64,000 nt of DNA, taken from contig DAOSSA010000003.1 in the NCBI GenBank assembly GCA_035376985.1, positions 124,001 through 188,000 of the forward strand. Reading direction: 5' to 3'. This DNA comes from Brevifilum sp029548365. GTDB taxonomy: Bacteria; Chloroflexota; Anaerolineae; Anaerolineales; Anaerolineaceae. Under the pieces are notes generated by a model. The model saw only the letters and a list, made by a program, of their open reading frames with translations, ran no database searches and was not told the DNA's origin. The stretch's first letter is position 1. Each line of letters opens with the position of its first letter. The position numbers and the translations under genes are program-made. Below, piece after piece: positions 8,264 through 18,155 of this stretch.

Positions 8264-11200
8264 ATGAACAACCCATTCATCCTGAACATCCGCCTGCTTG
8301 GTGCGGTTGAAATTTATTCTGATGATAGGCGCATCAAGATACCCCGTAAGATCGAGCGGGCGATCCTTTATTACCTGGCAGCAACACACCGCCGGGTCAG
8401 CCGCTCAACGCTGATTGATCTTCTGTGGCCATCGGCAGAGCAGGTTGATCCGCGTGGGACGCTCAGAACCGCACTTTCCCGCTTACGCAACCGCCTTCCC
8501 GATAAGTCTCTGCTGGTTACAGAACTTGACCAGGTTGCGTTAGATTTCTCCCGCTGCTTTGTTGACCTGGTCAAGTTTACTGAATCCTATCAGAGCCTGC
8601 ACGGTTTACTGTCCGTCTTTCCGAAAAATCAACCCCTTCCGACGCAAATTGTCAATCAGATTAGAGAGAGTCTTAGCCTATGGCGCGGCGACCAGATCAT
8701 CCAGGGAGATGATCTGAGCGATTATCCGGAATTGGATGTCTGGCAGCAAGCTTTGAGCAGGGGCCTGGAATTGCAGCGGGTTTCATTGATGAAACGATTA
8801 GCAGACCATTATCAAGCCTCCGGTCAACTGGAAATAGCTTTAGATTTGCACCTTCATTTAGGTCGCCTGAATTACTGGGACATCCCTGCCCACCAGGCTG
8901 TTTTTGATATTTTATCGAAATTGGGGCGTCATCAAGAAGCAGTTGAGTATTGTGACGCGCTGGAAGTGATTTTTGACCGTAAATATCAATCACCACTGCC
9001 TGATGAAATTATTATCTGCTGTCAACGTTCTGAGCATTTACTCAATGCCGGCTCGAAAAAAGAAAACCAGGTTTGGCCTTCATCCACTTCCATGCAACTG
9101 CCGCTGATTGGGCGGTCTGCGGAGTTGACCCAGCTCAGGCGAGCCTTTTTTCGGGGCGGGTTGGTAATGCTAAAAGGTGAAATGGGCGTCGGGAAAACCC
9201 GCCTGGTTCAGGAATTATTTGAAACCTTAACACCTAAACCTATCCTGCTGATGGCAACAGCCACAGAAAGTGAAATCACTCTTCCATTTGCGCCCATTGT
9301 TCACATGTTGCGCCGTTATGTCCCAGAAGCAGCTTTGCTGAGCATGGATACTGTTTGGGCTAACCAGCTCACACTATTATTGCCAGAACTGATCGAATTA
9401 CGCACCGATTGTGATCCATCAATTCTTCAACAATTGCCTGCTGCCAGGCAGCATTTATTGGGCGCACTTCATCACCTGTTGAAACTTGTCTCCCAGCAGT
9501 TTGGTCGGCTGCTATTATTTCTGGATGATGCTCATTGGGCAGATCTGCAGACTTATCAGGCCCTGTCTTACCTGTTAACCCAGGGATTTTTTGACAAAGA
9601 TGGTGTCTTGATGATGGCTTCGAGTTCAGAAAATCCAAGTCGGTATGTTGATGAATTTATCGATTATGCTCGTCGTACCTACCCTGTAGAAATCATCAGC
9701 GTCATTGGATTAACACCGGAAGATTTTGGAACTTTTACCCACCTGATTATTAAACGACCTTTACCGGCTGAATTTTTTGATCAGTTGTATCACGAAACGC
9801 AGGGCAACCCCTTTATGGCTTTAGAAACCCTACGTCATGTGGTGGAGAATTACCCTGACATTGAAGATTTACAAGCTGTTGACCGTTTTCCCCTACCCGA
9901 GAGCGTCCACGGAATGATCCGAGAGCGTTTGAAACGGTTGGGCGAAGCAGAACAGCACATACTCACCTGCGTTGCAATCATTGGGAACGATATCTCATTA
10001 AGCTTGTTGCAGTCTGTAGTCGATATCGACCAGGATCAGTTCCTGTCAGCCATTGACCAGTTGATTCGGTCCGGTTTTTTGGATATGACGACCATCCCAA
10101 CAACAAATGAAGAACGCCTGGAGTTTACTCATCAAAAGATGAGCGAAGTTGTATTCAAAGAAGCCACACCTGTCTATCGACAGCAGATTCATCAAAAAAT
10201 TGCAGATTTGTTGAGCCTGGAACCGCATGCTTGTGACCAGGCAGCTATCATCGCCGATCATTACATCAGTGCCGGTGATGTGATCAATGCTTTTGATTGG
10301 TTGATAAAGGCAGCAGAGCATGCCTGGAATCTGGGCGCAAAGGAGGACGTGCTGCGCGCCTATCAAAAGGCTGAGGAAATCCTGAATCGTGCCTTCCCGG
10401 GGGTTTTTGGAAATGAAAAAATTATCCAGCTTTACCATCGATGGAGCAACTTTGCTTATCAATCAAATCAGGTCAGCTTGTTGGAGGAGGTGGGGATTAA
10501 GCTTCAACACATCGCGGAAATACACACCTCTGACTCGTTGATGGGTTTATCAAGCTTATCCCTAGCAAATGCCTGTTTTTTGCGTGGAAACTGTGATAAT
10601 GGACTTGTTTTGATCCACGACGCAGTCAGACACCTGGAAAAGACGAACGATATTGAGATATTGATCCAGACGCTTTTCTGTCAGGCGTCACTCAGGTGGT
10701 GGAACCTTGGTTTTGACGCCGTTTTTGCTTCAGCAGACCGGATGGTTAAATTGATTGACGCCCTTCTACCTGAGGTTTCTCATAAGACCCAGTATCAATT
10801 CCTCGCCCAGATGCTCGCCGCTTTAACCTATTATGCTAAAGGAGATGCGGATAGTGCCATGGAATTTTCCCAGAAGATTTACCAAACTTACTTCAACCAG
10901 ATTGGAACGTTTGACCGTTTGCTGATCTACCACATGTTGACTAACTGTAATTTTGTCGCCGGGAACATTGACCGCAGTGCGCATTTTGCCCAGGAGGGCG
11001 TAGCAATCGCCCAGGTTCTTGACAATTCTTTTTCTGAAACGCTTTCGCTGATTAACCTGTGTAAAGTCCAAATTATTCAGGCGGAACTCGATGAGGCTTA
11101 TCACCACATTATCCGAGCGCGAAAATTGGCTGAGAAAACCCATAATATTTACTACATTGTGGCTGTAAACACCTTGCTGGGCAACATCTATGACATTCTC

Positions 11201-11824
11201 CATAGCAACGCCCAGGCCATGCACTATTATCGTCTCGCCCAGATTCGCCAGGGGTATTTCTTGCAATCCTATTACGGATTGGAGAACAATGTCGCTCTGG
11301 CACGTTTGTTGACGCGCAGCGGACAGCCTGCAGAAGCCAGGGAAATATTAAAATCCACCCTGGCAACGACTGAGGAAAAGGGTCTGATGGCTATTTACAT
11401 CCAGGCGTTGTTGGCAGATGGATTAATTGATTTGGAAGCCAAGAACTTTAAGACCACTGAACAAAAATTCTCCACGGCGTTAAAGCTGGCAGAGCAAAGA
11501 AACCTGGCCCAGGAAATAGCCTGGGGCAATTTTCGTATGGCACAACTGGCTTTTTCACGGGGGGAGTTTAATCAAGCAGAAGAATTATTGATGGAAATCC
11601 TTGGTTTGTCCCGATCGTTAAGGATGAAGATGCTCAACAAAAACGCCTTAGAATTAGCAGGACAGCTTTCCAGGCATATCAAATTGCGAATTCATCCACA
11701 GGAACTCAGGTCTGCTTACCAGGCCCTGTTATCTGATTTTGACGCATACACCCAAAGTGAACCCTTGAGGAAAGAATTCTTACATGCCCTGCAGGTTTGG
11801 CGGGAAGAAAACAGTTTTTCTTAA
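8264..11824 (+). CDS. SARP/BTAD-type transcriptional regulator with AAA+ ATPase and TPR-like repeats
   Basis: A large (1186-residue) signal-transducing regulator. Residues 6-95 form an OmpR-like winged helix (LLGAVEIYSDDRRIKIPRK, LIDLLWP, LRTALSRLRNRL). About 105-255 is the helical bacterial transcriptional activator domain. A STAND/AAA-type ATPase begins at IGRSAELTQL, with Walker A GEMGVGKT near 305-312 and Walker B LLLFLDDAHWAD near 420. The C-terminal 500 residues are helical repeats rich in A-x-x-x-Y/F pairs (TPR-like). There is no C-terminal LuxR HTH, so DNA binding must be N-terminal. A GTG three bases upstream is an alternative start; I prefer ATG 8264. It is a solitary gene and its targets and ligand are unknown. 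Confidence 0.9.
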   Translation: MNNPFILNIRLLGAVEIYSDDRRIKIPRKIERAILYYLAATHRRVSRSTLIDLLWPSAEQVDPRGTLRTALSRLRNRLPDKSLLVTELDQVALDFSRCFVDLVKFTESYQSLHGLLSVFPKNQPLPTQIVNQIRESLSLWRGDQIIQGDDLSDYPELDVWQQALSRGLELQRVSLMKRLADHYQASGQLEIALDLHLHLGRLNYWDIPAHQAVFDILSKLGRHQEAVEYCDALEVIFDRKYQSPLPDEIIICCQRSEHLLNAGSKKENQVWPSSTSMQLPLIGRSAELTQLRRAFFRGGLVMLKGEMGVGKTRLVQELFETLTPKPILLMATATESEITLPFAPIVHMLRRYVPEAALLSMDTVWANQLTLLLPELIELRTDCDPSILQQLPAARQHLLGALHHLLKLVSQQFGRLLLFLDDAHWADLQTYQALSYLLTQGFFDKDGVLMMASSSENPSRYVDEFIDYARRTYPVEIISVIGLTPEDFGTFTHLIIKRPLPAEFFDQLYHETQGNPFMALETLRHVVENYPDIEDLQAVDRFPLPESVHGMIRERLKRLGEAEQHILTCVAIIGNDISLSLLQSVVDIDQDQFLSAIDQLIRSGFLDMTTIPTTNEERLEFTHQKMSEVVFKEATPVYRQQIHQKIADLLSLEPHACDQAAIIADHYISAGDVINAFDWLIKAAEHAWNLGAKEDVLRAYQKAEEILNRAFPGVFGNEKIIQLYHRWSNFAYQSNQVSLLEEVGIKLQHIAEIHTSDSLMGLSSLSLANACFLRGNCDNGLVLIHDAVRHLEKTNDIEILIQTLFCQASLRWWNLGFDAVFASADRMVKLIDALLPEVSHKTQYQFLAQMLAALTYYAKGDADSAMEFSQKIYQTYFNQIGTFDRLLIYHMLTNCNFVAGNIDRSAHFAQEGVAIAQVLDNSFSETLSLINLCKVQIIQAELDEAYHHIIRARKLAEKTHNIYYIVAVNTLLGNIYDILHSNAQAMHYYRLAQIRQGYFLQSYYGLENNVALARLLTRSGQPAEAREILKSTLATTEEKGLMAIYIQALLADGLIDLEAKNFKTTEQKFSTALKLAEQRNLAQEIAWGNFRMAQLAFSRGEFNQAEELLMEILGLSRSLRMKMLNKNALELAGQLSRHIKLRIHPQELRSAYQALLSDFDAYTQSEPLRKEFLHALQVWREENSFS

Positions 11825-11918
11825 TGACGTGTCCACGTTTTGGTAACGGTGTTGTGGTACACTAAATTAAGTTGTACTGAGAAGTATAAACGGGCATGTG
11901 ATAGAGGGGTTCACGTGC

Positions 11919-11972
11919 AAGAGAACTGGCAATGCAATGGGAGAAAAAGGGCACTGCCAGTTCTTTTATTAA
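11919..11972 (+). terminator. Terminator-like hairpin after the regulator gene
   Basis: AGAACTGGCA (11922-11931) pairs perfectly with TGCCAGTTCT (11955-11964), followed by TTTATT. The loop is long (23 nt). The T-run is on the + strand, so it would end the regulator transcript about 95 nt after its stop, just before the converging mutS2. Confidence 0.6.
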
Positions 11973-14365
11973 TTTTGTTTGATGAAGGCAACGGTTACGC
12001 CAGCCCCGCCCTCTGTGTCTCCGCCGCTTTCATAGCGATCAACGAAGGGGCTGAGTCGCAGGGCTTCCCGCACAGATTCGCGCAGGCGACCGGTGCCCTT
12101 GCCATGGATGATCCGCACAAAGGGCAATCCGGCCAGGAAGGCTTTTTCTAAATATCCTTGAAGGGCGTCCAGCCCTTCATCCACCCGCTGACCGCGCATA
12201 TCCATCTCGACCCCGGGGGATTCATGCGTCCTGGGGAGGATGGTTTTTCCGGGTTTTGTTGTGCTTTTTTGGGGTTCAGGCGAATCTTCTTCGGGGTCGC
12301 CTTTACGGATGATATCCGAACGGCGGGCGCGTATCCTGAGCATACCGACCTGGACTTCAATATCAGCCTCGGTAAGACCGGTGACCACGCCATCCTGGGC
12401 AATCGAGCGGAGATGAACTTTTTCACCCAGCCGCAGGGGACCTTTGGGTTTGCGTACCGGTTTTTTGGGCGTCTGGCGGACCACAGGTTCTGCCAGCTCT
12501 TCTTCCAGGGTTTCAACGACTTCTGCAACCTCGTTAACAACATCCAGCGGCTGGTGCGCCCTGGCAAGTTGACGCCGCAGGGTTTCCAGTTCGTCGCGCA
12601 CAATCATTAACTGACCCTCGGCTTCCAGACGAGCTTTTTCCAGCAGGGCAAAGCGCTCATCTTCGATCTGGTCGAGGCGATCGGCCAACTCTTTGCGGAT
12701 CGCCTCTGCCTCTTTTTGGGCAATTTCTGCAGCTTCGCGTGCCTGTCGCGCCAGGTCTCGCTGGCGATGGATCTCATCGAGCAAATCTTCTGCCCGCAGG
12801 TCGGTGGGATCGATCTCGGCACGAGCCGCAGTGATAATTGACTCTGGCAAACCCAAACGTTCGGCTATCGCCAGGGCGTTGGATCGCCCAGGTAGCCCGA
12901 TGGTGAGGTGGTAGGTTGGTTGGAGCGTTCCGAGGTCAAACTCAACGCTGGCATTCAACACCCCCGCGGTGGTGTGGGCGTAGGCTTTGAGCTCCGGGTA
13001 ATGCGTGGCCACCAGGCAGGTGATGCCACGCTCTAACAGGTGAGCCAGCACCGCGCGAGCCAGGGCAGACCCCTCCTGCGGATCCGTCCCGGCGCCCAAT
13101 TCATCCAATAAGACCAGCGACTTAGGCGTCGATTTATTCAAAATGCCGTTGATATTGGTCACATGACCGGAGAATGTTGATAGGGATTGCTCGATGGATT
13201 GTTCGTCGCCGATATCAGCATAGACATCTTCAAATACCGACAGGGTCGAGCCCGATTGAACGGGAATCTGCAGACCCGATTGAGCCATCAATATCAGCAA
13301 CCCGACGGTTTTCAGTGTTAACGTCTTTCCGCCTGTGTTTGGCCCGGTGATGACCAGCGCATAGGTTTCAGCATCAAGATCCACATCGATGGGAACTACG
13401 GTTTTGGGGTCTAACAGGGGGTGGCGAGCTTTGAACAACCGGATGGTGCTGCCGGGGTGGATGGTGCCTGTTTCCCTGGTTGGCACCAGGAGCGGTTCGA
13501 CTGCATCGATATCCTGCGCGAAACGGGCACACATGCAAGCCAGGTCAAGCTCAGCCAGGGCTTCAACCATGTGTTTGAGGACATCGCCATGCTCACCGAT
13601 GCGCAGGGTCAATTCTGCCAGGATGCGCCGGATCTCGTCACGCTCTGCCAGGACCAGCTCGCGATAGCGGTTGTTCCACTCCACCACCGCCAACGGTTCA
13701 ATGAACAGGGTCGCTCCCGACGAGGATTGGTCGTGAATCACCGCTTTGATGCGCCCTTTGTACTCTGCCCTGAGCGGCAGCACATGCCGTCCATTGCGCT
13801 GGGTGATGATCGGTTCCTGCAGCATGCGGGCTGTGCTGGGCTCTGATAGAAAACGTTGCATGCGCGCCATCATGCGTTCGTAGGTGATCTTAAGCTCGCC
13901 GCGGATTTGGGAAAGTTTATCTGAGGCAGAATCGAGGATGTCGCCCCGTTCGGATATTGTTTTGTTGATCTGATCCACCAGCCCCAAACCCACGGGCAGG
14001 TGCTCTGCCAGGCTGGAAAGCAAAGGCGTTTCTTCGATCAGGTTCTCCAGGACGCGCCGCGCCGAACGTGCGACGATCAACGTGTTTTTTATCTCCAGCA
14101 AATCCCCGGGTTCAAGCACACCCTCGCGGCGCGCAACCCCGATTTGGGGGCGAATGTCGCGGGCGTTGTGAAAAGGCAGATCAAGGCTCAGACTGAGAAT
14201 ATGGCGTGCCTCGCGGGTAGCAGATTGCCGGTCACGCACGTCCTGCAGGTCTGATTGGGGTTGCAGGCGGTGCGCAAGTTCAGCAGAGGCGCTGAAACTG
14301 GCGTAGTCTACCAATCGGCTGATAATTTTGTCGTATTCAAGGGTCAGATAAGCTTTTTTATCCAT
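11969..14365 (-). CDS. mutS2: Endonuclease MutS2
   Basis: A MutS-family ATPase with a C-terminal Smr nuclease. In bacteria MutS2 acts in anti-recombination or in rescue of collided ribosomes rather than in mismatch repair. It has 798 residues, usual for the family. It starts MDKKAYLTLEYDKIISRL with no mismatch-recognition domain. Core helices precede Walker A ITGPNTGGKT (about residue 338-347); DELGAGTDPQEGSALARA is the Walker B/D-loop region and LVATHYPELKAYA follows. A long charged coiled coil occupies about 515-625. The Smr domain ends the protein with MDMRGQRVDEGLDAL and IIHGKGTGRLRE. It converges on the preceding gene. No clear ribosome binding site precedes ATG 14365. Confidence 0.97.
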   Translation of the reverse strand: MDKKAYLTLEYDKIISRLVDYASFSASAELAHRLQPQSDLQDVRDRQSATREARHILSLSLDLPFHNARDIRPQIGVARREGVLEPGDLLEIKNTLIVARSARRVLENLIEETPLLSSLAEHLPVGLGLVDQINKTISERGDILDSASDKLSQIRGELKITYERMMARMQRFLSEPSTARMLQEPIITQRNGRHVLPLRAEYKGRIKAVIHDQSSSGATLFIEPLAVVEWNNRYRELVLAERDEIRRILAELTLRIGEHGDVLKHMVEALAELDLACMCARFAQDIDAVEPLLVPTRETGTIHPGSTIRLFKARHPLLDPKTVVPIDVDLDAETYALVITGPNTGGKTLTLKTVGLLILMAQSGLQIPVQSGSTLSVFEDVYADIGDEQSIEQSLSTFSGHVTNINGILNKSTPKSLVLLDELGAGTDPQEGSALARAVLAHLLERGITCLVATHYPELKAYAHTTAGVLNASVEFDLGTLQPTYHLTIGLPGRSNALAIAERLGLPESIITAARAEIDPTDLRAEDLLDEIHRQRDLARQAREAAEIAQKEAEAIRKELADRLDQIEDERFALLEKARLEAEGQLMIVRDELETLRRQLARAHQPLDVVNEVAEVVETLEEELAEPVVRQTPKKPVRKPKGPLRLGEKVHLRSIAQDGVVTGLTEADIEVQVGMLRIRARRSDIIRKGDPEEDSPEPQKSTTKPGKTILPRTHESPGVEMDMRGQRVDEGLDALQGYLEKAFLAGLPFVRIIHGKGTGRLRESVREALRLSPFVDRYESGGDTEGGAGVTVAFIKQN

Positions 14366-14616
14366 GCGAAGTTAGTTTATCACGAATTTACTTCCTGGAG
14401 GTGAAGATACGGGTGAGATCAATAGGGTGAAAAGTACCACTCCGTTTTGGAGATTTCATGGGAGGTGAATTGAATCATTGAAATTGGTAATCCGTGTACT
14501 GCGATGTTTTTCTGGGCACTTTCTTGGATGGAACGCGTGCAGAATAACTATTAAAAAGGAACACATGCCACATTAATAAACGAGCGGTTCAATTGTGATA
14601 TTCCGAGAGGAAACCT
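14366..14616. other. Intergenic region, nothing recognised
   Basis: 251 nt between mutS2 and the SDR gene. I see no ORF of substance, no convincing hairpin with a T-run and no RNA gene. It must hold the mutS2 promoter. Confidence 0.5.
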
Positions 14617-15651
14617 TTAGTGCGATTTATGGTTGTTAAAACCCGCCAAACCAGCAACTAATTTATTGCACTGTTGACGATAGCCTTCAATCAGATGATC
14701 ATAGACCGGAAAGCTTTGCCAATCTTCGATCAGATGGTGTTCGTCCAGCCAATCGTAAGTCCGTTTCGACCCAGAAAGCCAATTGACGGTGACTTCAAAC
14801 CCCAGATCGCGTTTGGCAGCACTGTTGTCGAAGATGTTGGTGTACTGAAAATTGAGATAGGTGACGATGGCGTTTTCCGGCGTGATGCGGGCTAGGATGT
14901 CCGCAGGAATGTGGACGATGTTTGGTTTGGGCGCGCCAATGGCTGCGGCCAGGCGCTCGTGGTATTGATTCCAGGTTTGCCATTCCTCACCGGCCAGGTG
15001 ATAGACCTTTCCAAAGGCAGTTTCGTTCCCTGCTGCGTTGACAAACGCGCGGGCAACATCATCAACATGACATGAGACCCACAGGGACTCGCCATCGCCG
15101 TGAACAATCACGGGTTTGCCCTGGCGGATTCGGTCCAGGAAATAGGTGTCACTGCCGAGAGTATGAATGATGGTTCCGCCTTCGCCATAGGTGCTGGCTG
15201 GCCGCAGGATGGTGACCGGGAAATGTCCGGCATGGTGGGCAGCCATGAACACATCTTCGCAGGCGGCTTTTTCACGCCCATAATCCGAGAGGGATTCCCG
15301 CGGGTGGGATTCAAGCACAGGAAAAGTCGCCGGCGGCTTGGTGTAGACGTCAACCGTGCTACAGAAGATCAATTGCCCCGTTTTGCCGGTCAACGCCCGG
15401 ATGGCGCTTTCAGCCTGTTCCGGTTTATAGCAAACCATATCGATAACACAATCAAAGGGCCCGGCAGCGGCAATTTGTTCTTCAAAAGCAGCCAAGTTGT
15501 TCCGGTCGCCCCGGATGTGCTTATAATTGCCATCCACTCTGGACTCGGTTTGGCCGCGGTTGAACAGGGTCAGGTTGTGTCCGGCTTCGAGCAGTTGGCG
15601 GCTGATGGACGTGCTGATCAGACCTGTTCCACCGATGATCAGGATGTTCAT
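14617..15651 (-). CDS. NAD-dependent epimerase/dehydratase (extended SDR)
   Basis: A 344-residue extended short-chain dehydrogenase acting on a nucleotide sugar or similar substrate. The Rossmann motif GGTGLISTSIS starts at residue 8, and FNRGQTE at the end of beta-2 suggests NADP(H) rather than NAD(H) because of the Arg. STVDVYTKPP lies at the position of the catalytic Ser/Thr. The expected YxxxK is found as YGREKAACE. LRPASTYGEGG and the C-terminal TYDWLDEHHLIEDW match the isoflavone-reductase/RNA-binding-protein-like branch (CSP41-type). GGAG sits 7 nt before ATG 15651. No sugar-pathway neighbours are present, so the substrate cannot be given. Confidence 0.85.
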   Translation of the reverse strand: MNILIIGGTGLISTSISRQLLEAGHNLTLFNRGQTESRVDGNYKHIRGDRNNLAAFEEQIAAAGPFDCVIDMVCYKPEQAESAIRALTGKTGQLIFCSTVDVYTKPPATFPVLESHPRESLSDYGREKAACEDVFMAAHHAGHFPVTILRPASTYGEGGTIIHTLGSDTYFLDRIRQGKPVIVHGDGESLWVSCHVDDVARAFVNAAGNETAFGKVYHLAGEEWQTWNQYHERLAAAIGAPKPNIVHIPADILARITPENAIVTYLNFQYTNIFDNSAAKRDLGFEVTVNWLSGSKRTYDWLDEHHLIEDWQSFPVYDHLIEGYRQQCNKLVAGLAGFNNHKSH

Positions 15652-15744
15652 AGAGTTTCTCCAATTTGGTAATTGGTTTTGCAGAATTATAAATGATAGT
15701 AATTCAGAAATATTCTGGCAAAAGATGAATTTAGAGCAAGAATC

Positions 15745-16503
15745 CTATTCCTTAAAGTAGATTTTATCAAGATCATAGTTTCCACTATTGAACTCGACCA
15801 ATTTATCCCAATTTATTTCCCCGATGTCGTCACAATAATTATCAAGAAATAGTTTGGTAAAGCGATTGACAACACGATTCTTTTCAAGATAAAACGAATC
15901 ATTATGCTCTTTGGCACGAAATCCTAATGGTTCGATGATTTCTTTGTACAATTCTTTGTTTCCACTAATTAAGAACTAAAAGTTTTGACCTACAACTTTC
16001 ATATAACCACGTAGAAAGCTAATTTTTGTCTTTCCATAGCAAATACCAAGGACAGATTGAACATTCTTATGGATATTGGATTGCTTTACCCTCTTGACTG
16101 CATTTTCCAGATCTTCCTGTAGCTTTTTATGCTGGGAACTGTTTCCCCAACTTGTACCTGACTTGATGGAGACAATATAATGAATGTCATCTTTAAAGAA
16201 TTCCAGATCCACACCCGGTGCAGAAGATTTGTGCCCATTATATGTTTGACCTGCAATGAAAATTGCTAATTCTTCAAGAAAATCCCCAAACAATTTTTCT
16301 TCTGATGAGGATAAAAAAGCATCGAGTAGCCCTGTGATCAATTCATTTGCTGTTGAAACATTTTTTGCTCTGAAAAGATATGGGTTTTTCTTCAATAATT
16401 TATTTAAGTCGAGACTCTCCAATGAATATATCCTGCATTGATGAAAATAAACAATGTTCTTATTAACAAAATCGCATATTTAGAGAAATTCTACTTTATT
16501 CAT
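15745..16503 (-). pseudogene. Type II restriction endonuclease (PmeII-like), broken by two in-frame stops
   Basis: One continuous reading frame of 253 codons, starting at ATG 16503-16501 directly after the methyltransferase TAA (TAA-ATG adjacent). It has an in-frame TAA at codon 8 (16480-16482) and an in-frame TAG at 15976-15978. Conceptual translation gives FVNKNIVYFHQ, then LNKLLKKNPYLFRAKN, SAPGVDLEFFKDDIHYIVSIKSG (a PD-(D/E)XK-like core: D-LEF...SIKSG), YMKVVGQNF, stop, FLISGNKELYKEIIEPLG. As I recall the PmeII-type family, the TAG stands where a conserved Trp is expected (GQxFW). The surviving frames are 16422-15976 (TTG start, 148 residues) and 15951-15745 (68 residues). The family name is from memory and needs a search; the disruption itself is read directly. 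Confidence 0.75.
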
Positions 16504-17388
16504 TTATTCCTCATCATTATCGACTTGATATGCACCTGAATTTTCAGCAATTATTGGCAATCTTATCTGCAGGTCCGTTAATCTATTGTTGCTCAATTCA
16601 ACATAATTCTTTTCAGTATCTATTCCCAGATATTTTCTTCCCAATTGTAAGGCTGCAACAGCTGTTGTTCCTGAGCCAATAAATGGATCAAGAACTAAAT
16701 CATTTGGCTTTGTGAAGAGTTTAATAAACCAAAGGGGTAAATCAATTGGAAATGCTGCACTATGATTTCTGTTAGAGCATTCGGTTGCTAAATGAATAAC
16801 ATTGTTTGGATAAACCTTTTGCCTTCCAACCCAATTGCTAATGTTTTTCCCAAAACCACTACCCACTTTTGATTCATCCCTGATTTTATCAGTATCGCTT
16901 AAATTGCTTAACCTATCCTTTGCCCAATCCCCGACGGGCACCATAACAGCTTCTTGATACATATAAAATTTTTTATTTTTATTAAATTGAAGTAGCCTTT
17001 CCCAATTATCACGGAATCTATTCGGCCATTTTCCTGGATAAGAATTTTTTTTATGCCAGATGAATTCCTCTGTCCATAGCCAACCACATTCCCGCATTTT
17101 GTGTATTAAATCAATAACATAGGTGTGTCTTTCTCCATTGACTACTCTTTCTTTAATATTTAAAATGAAGGTTCCTTGTGGCTTTAATACACGGAAGAAT
17201 TCAGTTGCTTTTGGCATAAACCAATTTACATATTCGTCAGGTTTTATTCCACCATAAGTTGTCTTTCTTTGGTCAGCATAGGGAGGTGAAGTAAATATTA
17301 AATCAATACAATTACCTGGCAAAGTTTTTAATACTTTCTCACAATCACCTAACATTATCTGATTTTCAATATTCATAACTAAATCCAT
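16504..17388 (-). CDS. Type II DNA methyltransferase, beta-class (SPPY)
   Basis: A modification enzyme, 294 residues. The catalytic motif IV TSPPY (residues 33-37) comes first and the AdoMet motif I DPFIGSGTT (234-242) near the C-terminus, which is the beta-class order. SPPY favours N4-cytosine methylation, though N6-adenine enzymes also use it. The target domain between them carries WPNRFRDNWERLLQF and WVGRQKVYPNNVIHL, usual in this family. The gene is AT-rich compared with its neighbours and lies directly upstream of the broken nuclease, so it is an R-M pair that now probably only methylates. A second ATG at codon 5 is an alternative start. The recognition site cannot be predicted here. Confidence 0.9.
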   Translation of the reverse strand: MDLVMNIENQIMLGDCEKVLKTLPGNCIDLIFTSPPYADQRKTTYGGIKPDEYVNWFMPKATEFFRVLKPQGTFILNIKERVVNGERHTYVIDLIHKMRECGWLWTEEFIWHKKNSYPGKWPNRFRDNWERLLQFNKNKKFYMYQEAVMVPVGDWAKDRLSNLSDTDKIRDESKVGSGFGKNISNWVGRQKVYPNNVIHLATECSNRNHSAAFPIDLPLWFIKLFTKPNDLVLDPFIGSGTTAVAALQLGRKYLGIDTEKNYVELSNNRLTDLQIRLPIIAENSGAYQVDNDEE

Positions 17389-17459
17389 TTTTAGAACAAT
17401 TGTTATATATAAATATAGCTCAATTTGGTAACTCCCGTCAAGATTATTTCCTTAATATT

Positions 17460-18155
17460 TTATTTAATATTATCTACAGGTATTTCCTCTGCGATCTCAA
17501 TTCCATCCAGGCGCACGTCACAGCGGTAAGCGTGGACTTCCACGCCGGCACGATTGACCCAGCGCAACCCGGCAGCAAATTCGGGGTCGACTGTCTCATA
17601 AGGGGTGAAGCGTTGTGCATCGCTGCGCTGAGCGATGAAGACCGCGCTCGCCTGCTCACCGCCTGCCGCCAATTCTGCCAAAGTCTCCAGGTGTCGTCGG
17701 CCGCGCGTTGTGGGGGCATCGGGGAACATGCCCATACCATTTTCAACAAAGGTCACTGATTTAACCTCCACCCAGCACACAGTTTCAGGCGATGACAGGC
17801 GAAAGTCCAGCCGGCTGTGCCCATAGGTGACTTCTTTTTCAATGCTTGTAAAAGGGAAAGCTGCCAACAGACCCGCGCTCACGGCTTCGGCAAAGAGCGT
17901 GTTGGCCATGGTTGCCTTGACCGAGCACAGACCGCCCCCCGGCAGTTCGCTCAGCAGGAGGGTGAAGGCGGTCTTGCGTCCAGGATTGTGTGCCTGCTCC
18001 ATCCACACCCGGCATCCTGGATAGAGTGCGCCGGTCAACCGGCCGGTAGTGGGTACATAAGCTGTGGTTGTTTTGCCGCCGTCAAGCTGCACCAACGCGG
18101 AGAACCGGTTTATTCGCTCAATCAGAATGCCCGGCTGAAGTGGTGGAAATTTCAT
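17460..18155 (-). CDS. sfsA: SfsA family protein (DNA-binding / sugar fermentation stimulation)
   Basis: SfsA homologues have an OB-like N-terminal part and a PD-(D/E)XK-like core. The E. coli protein was named for its effect on maltose metabolism; the biochemical role is still unclear. The preferred start is ATG 18155, whose ATGA overlaps the upstream kinase stop codon; a longer frame to 18236 exists but extends into the kinase. The product (231 residues) begins MKFPPLQPGILIERINRF, carries AYVPTTGRLTGAL (the conserved TGR block), then YGHSRLDFRL and VEVKSVTFVENG, FPDAPTTRGRRHLETL and FIAQRSDAQRFTPY, all signature blocks of SfsA. Confidence 0.93.
   Translation of the reverse strand: MKFPPLQPGILIERINRFSALVQLDGGKTTTAYVPTTGRLTGALYPGCRVWMEQAHNPGRKTAFTLLLSELPGGGLCSVKATMANTLFAEAVSAGLLAAFPFTSIEKEVTYGHSRLDFRLSSPETVCWVEVKSVTFVENGMGMFPDAPTTRGRRHLETLAELAAGGEQASAVFIAQRSDAQRFTPYETVDPEFAAGLRWVNRAGVEVHAYRCDVRLDGIEIAEEIPVDNIK

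Noticed and set aside
11840..12151. 103-codon + strand frame after the BTAD regulator
   Set aside because: It contains the terminator hairpin at 11919-11972 and then reads antisense through the mutS2 end.
12158..13846. Several 90-150 codon frames antisense to mutS2
   Set aside because: All lie inside well-conserved MutS2 coding sequence and show no domains or ribosome binding sites.
15976..16482. Pyrrolysine or general amber recoding as the explanation for the in-frame TAG codons
   Set aside because: The two affected genes also carry TAA or TGA stops and a lost catalytic Asp, and no core gene in the window has an internal TAG, so decay is simpler.
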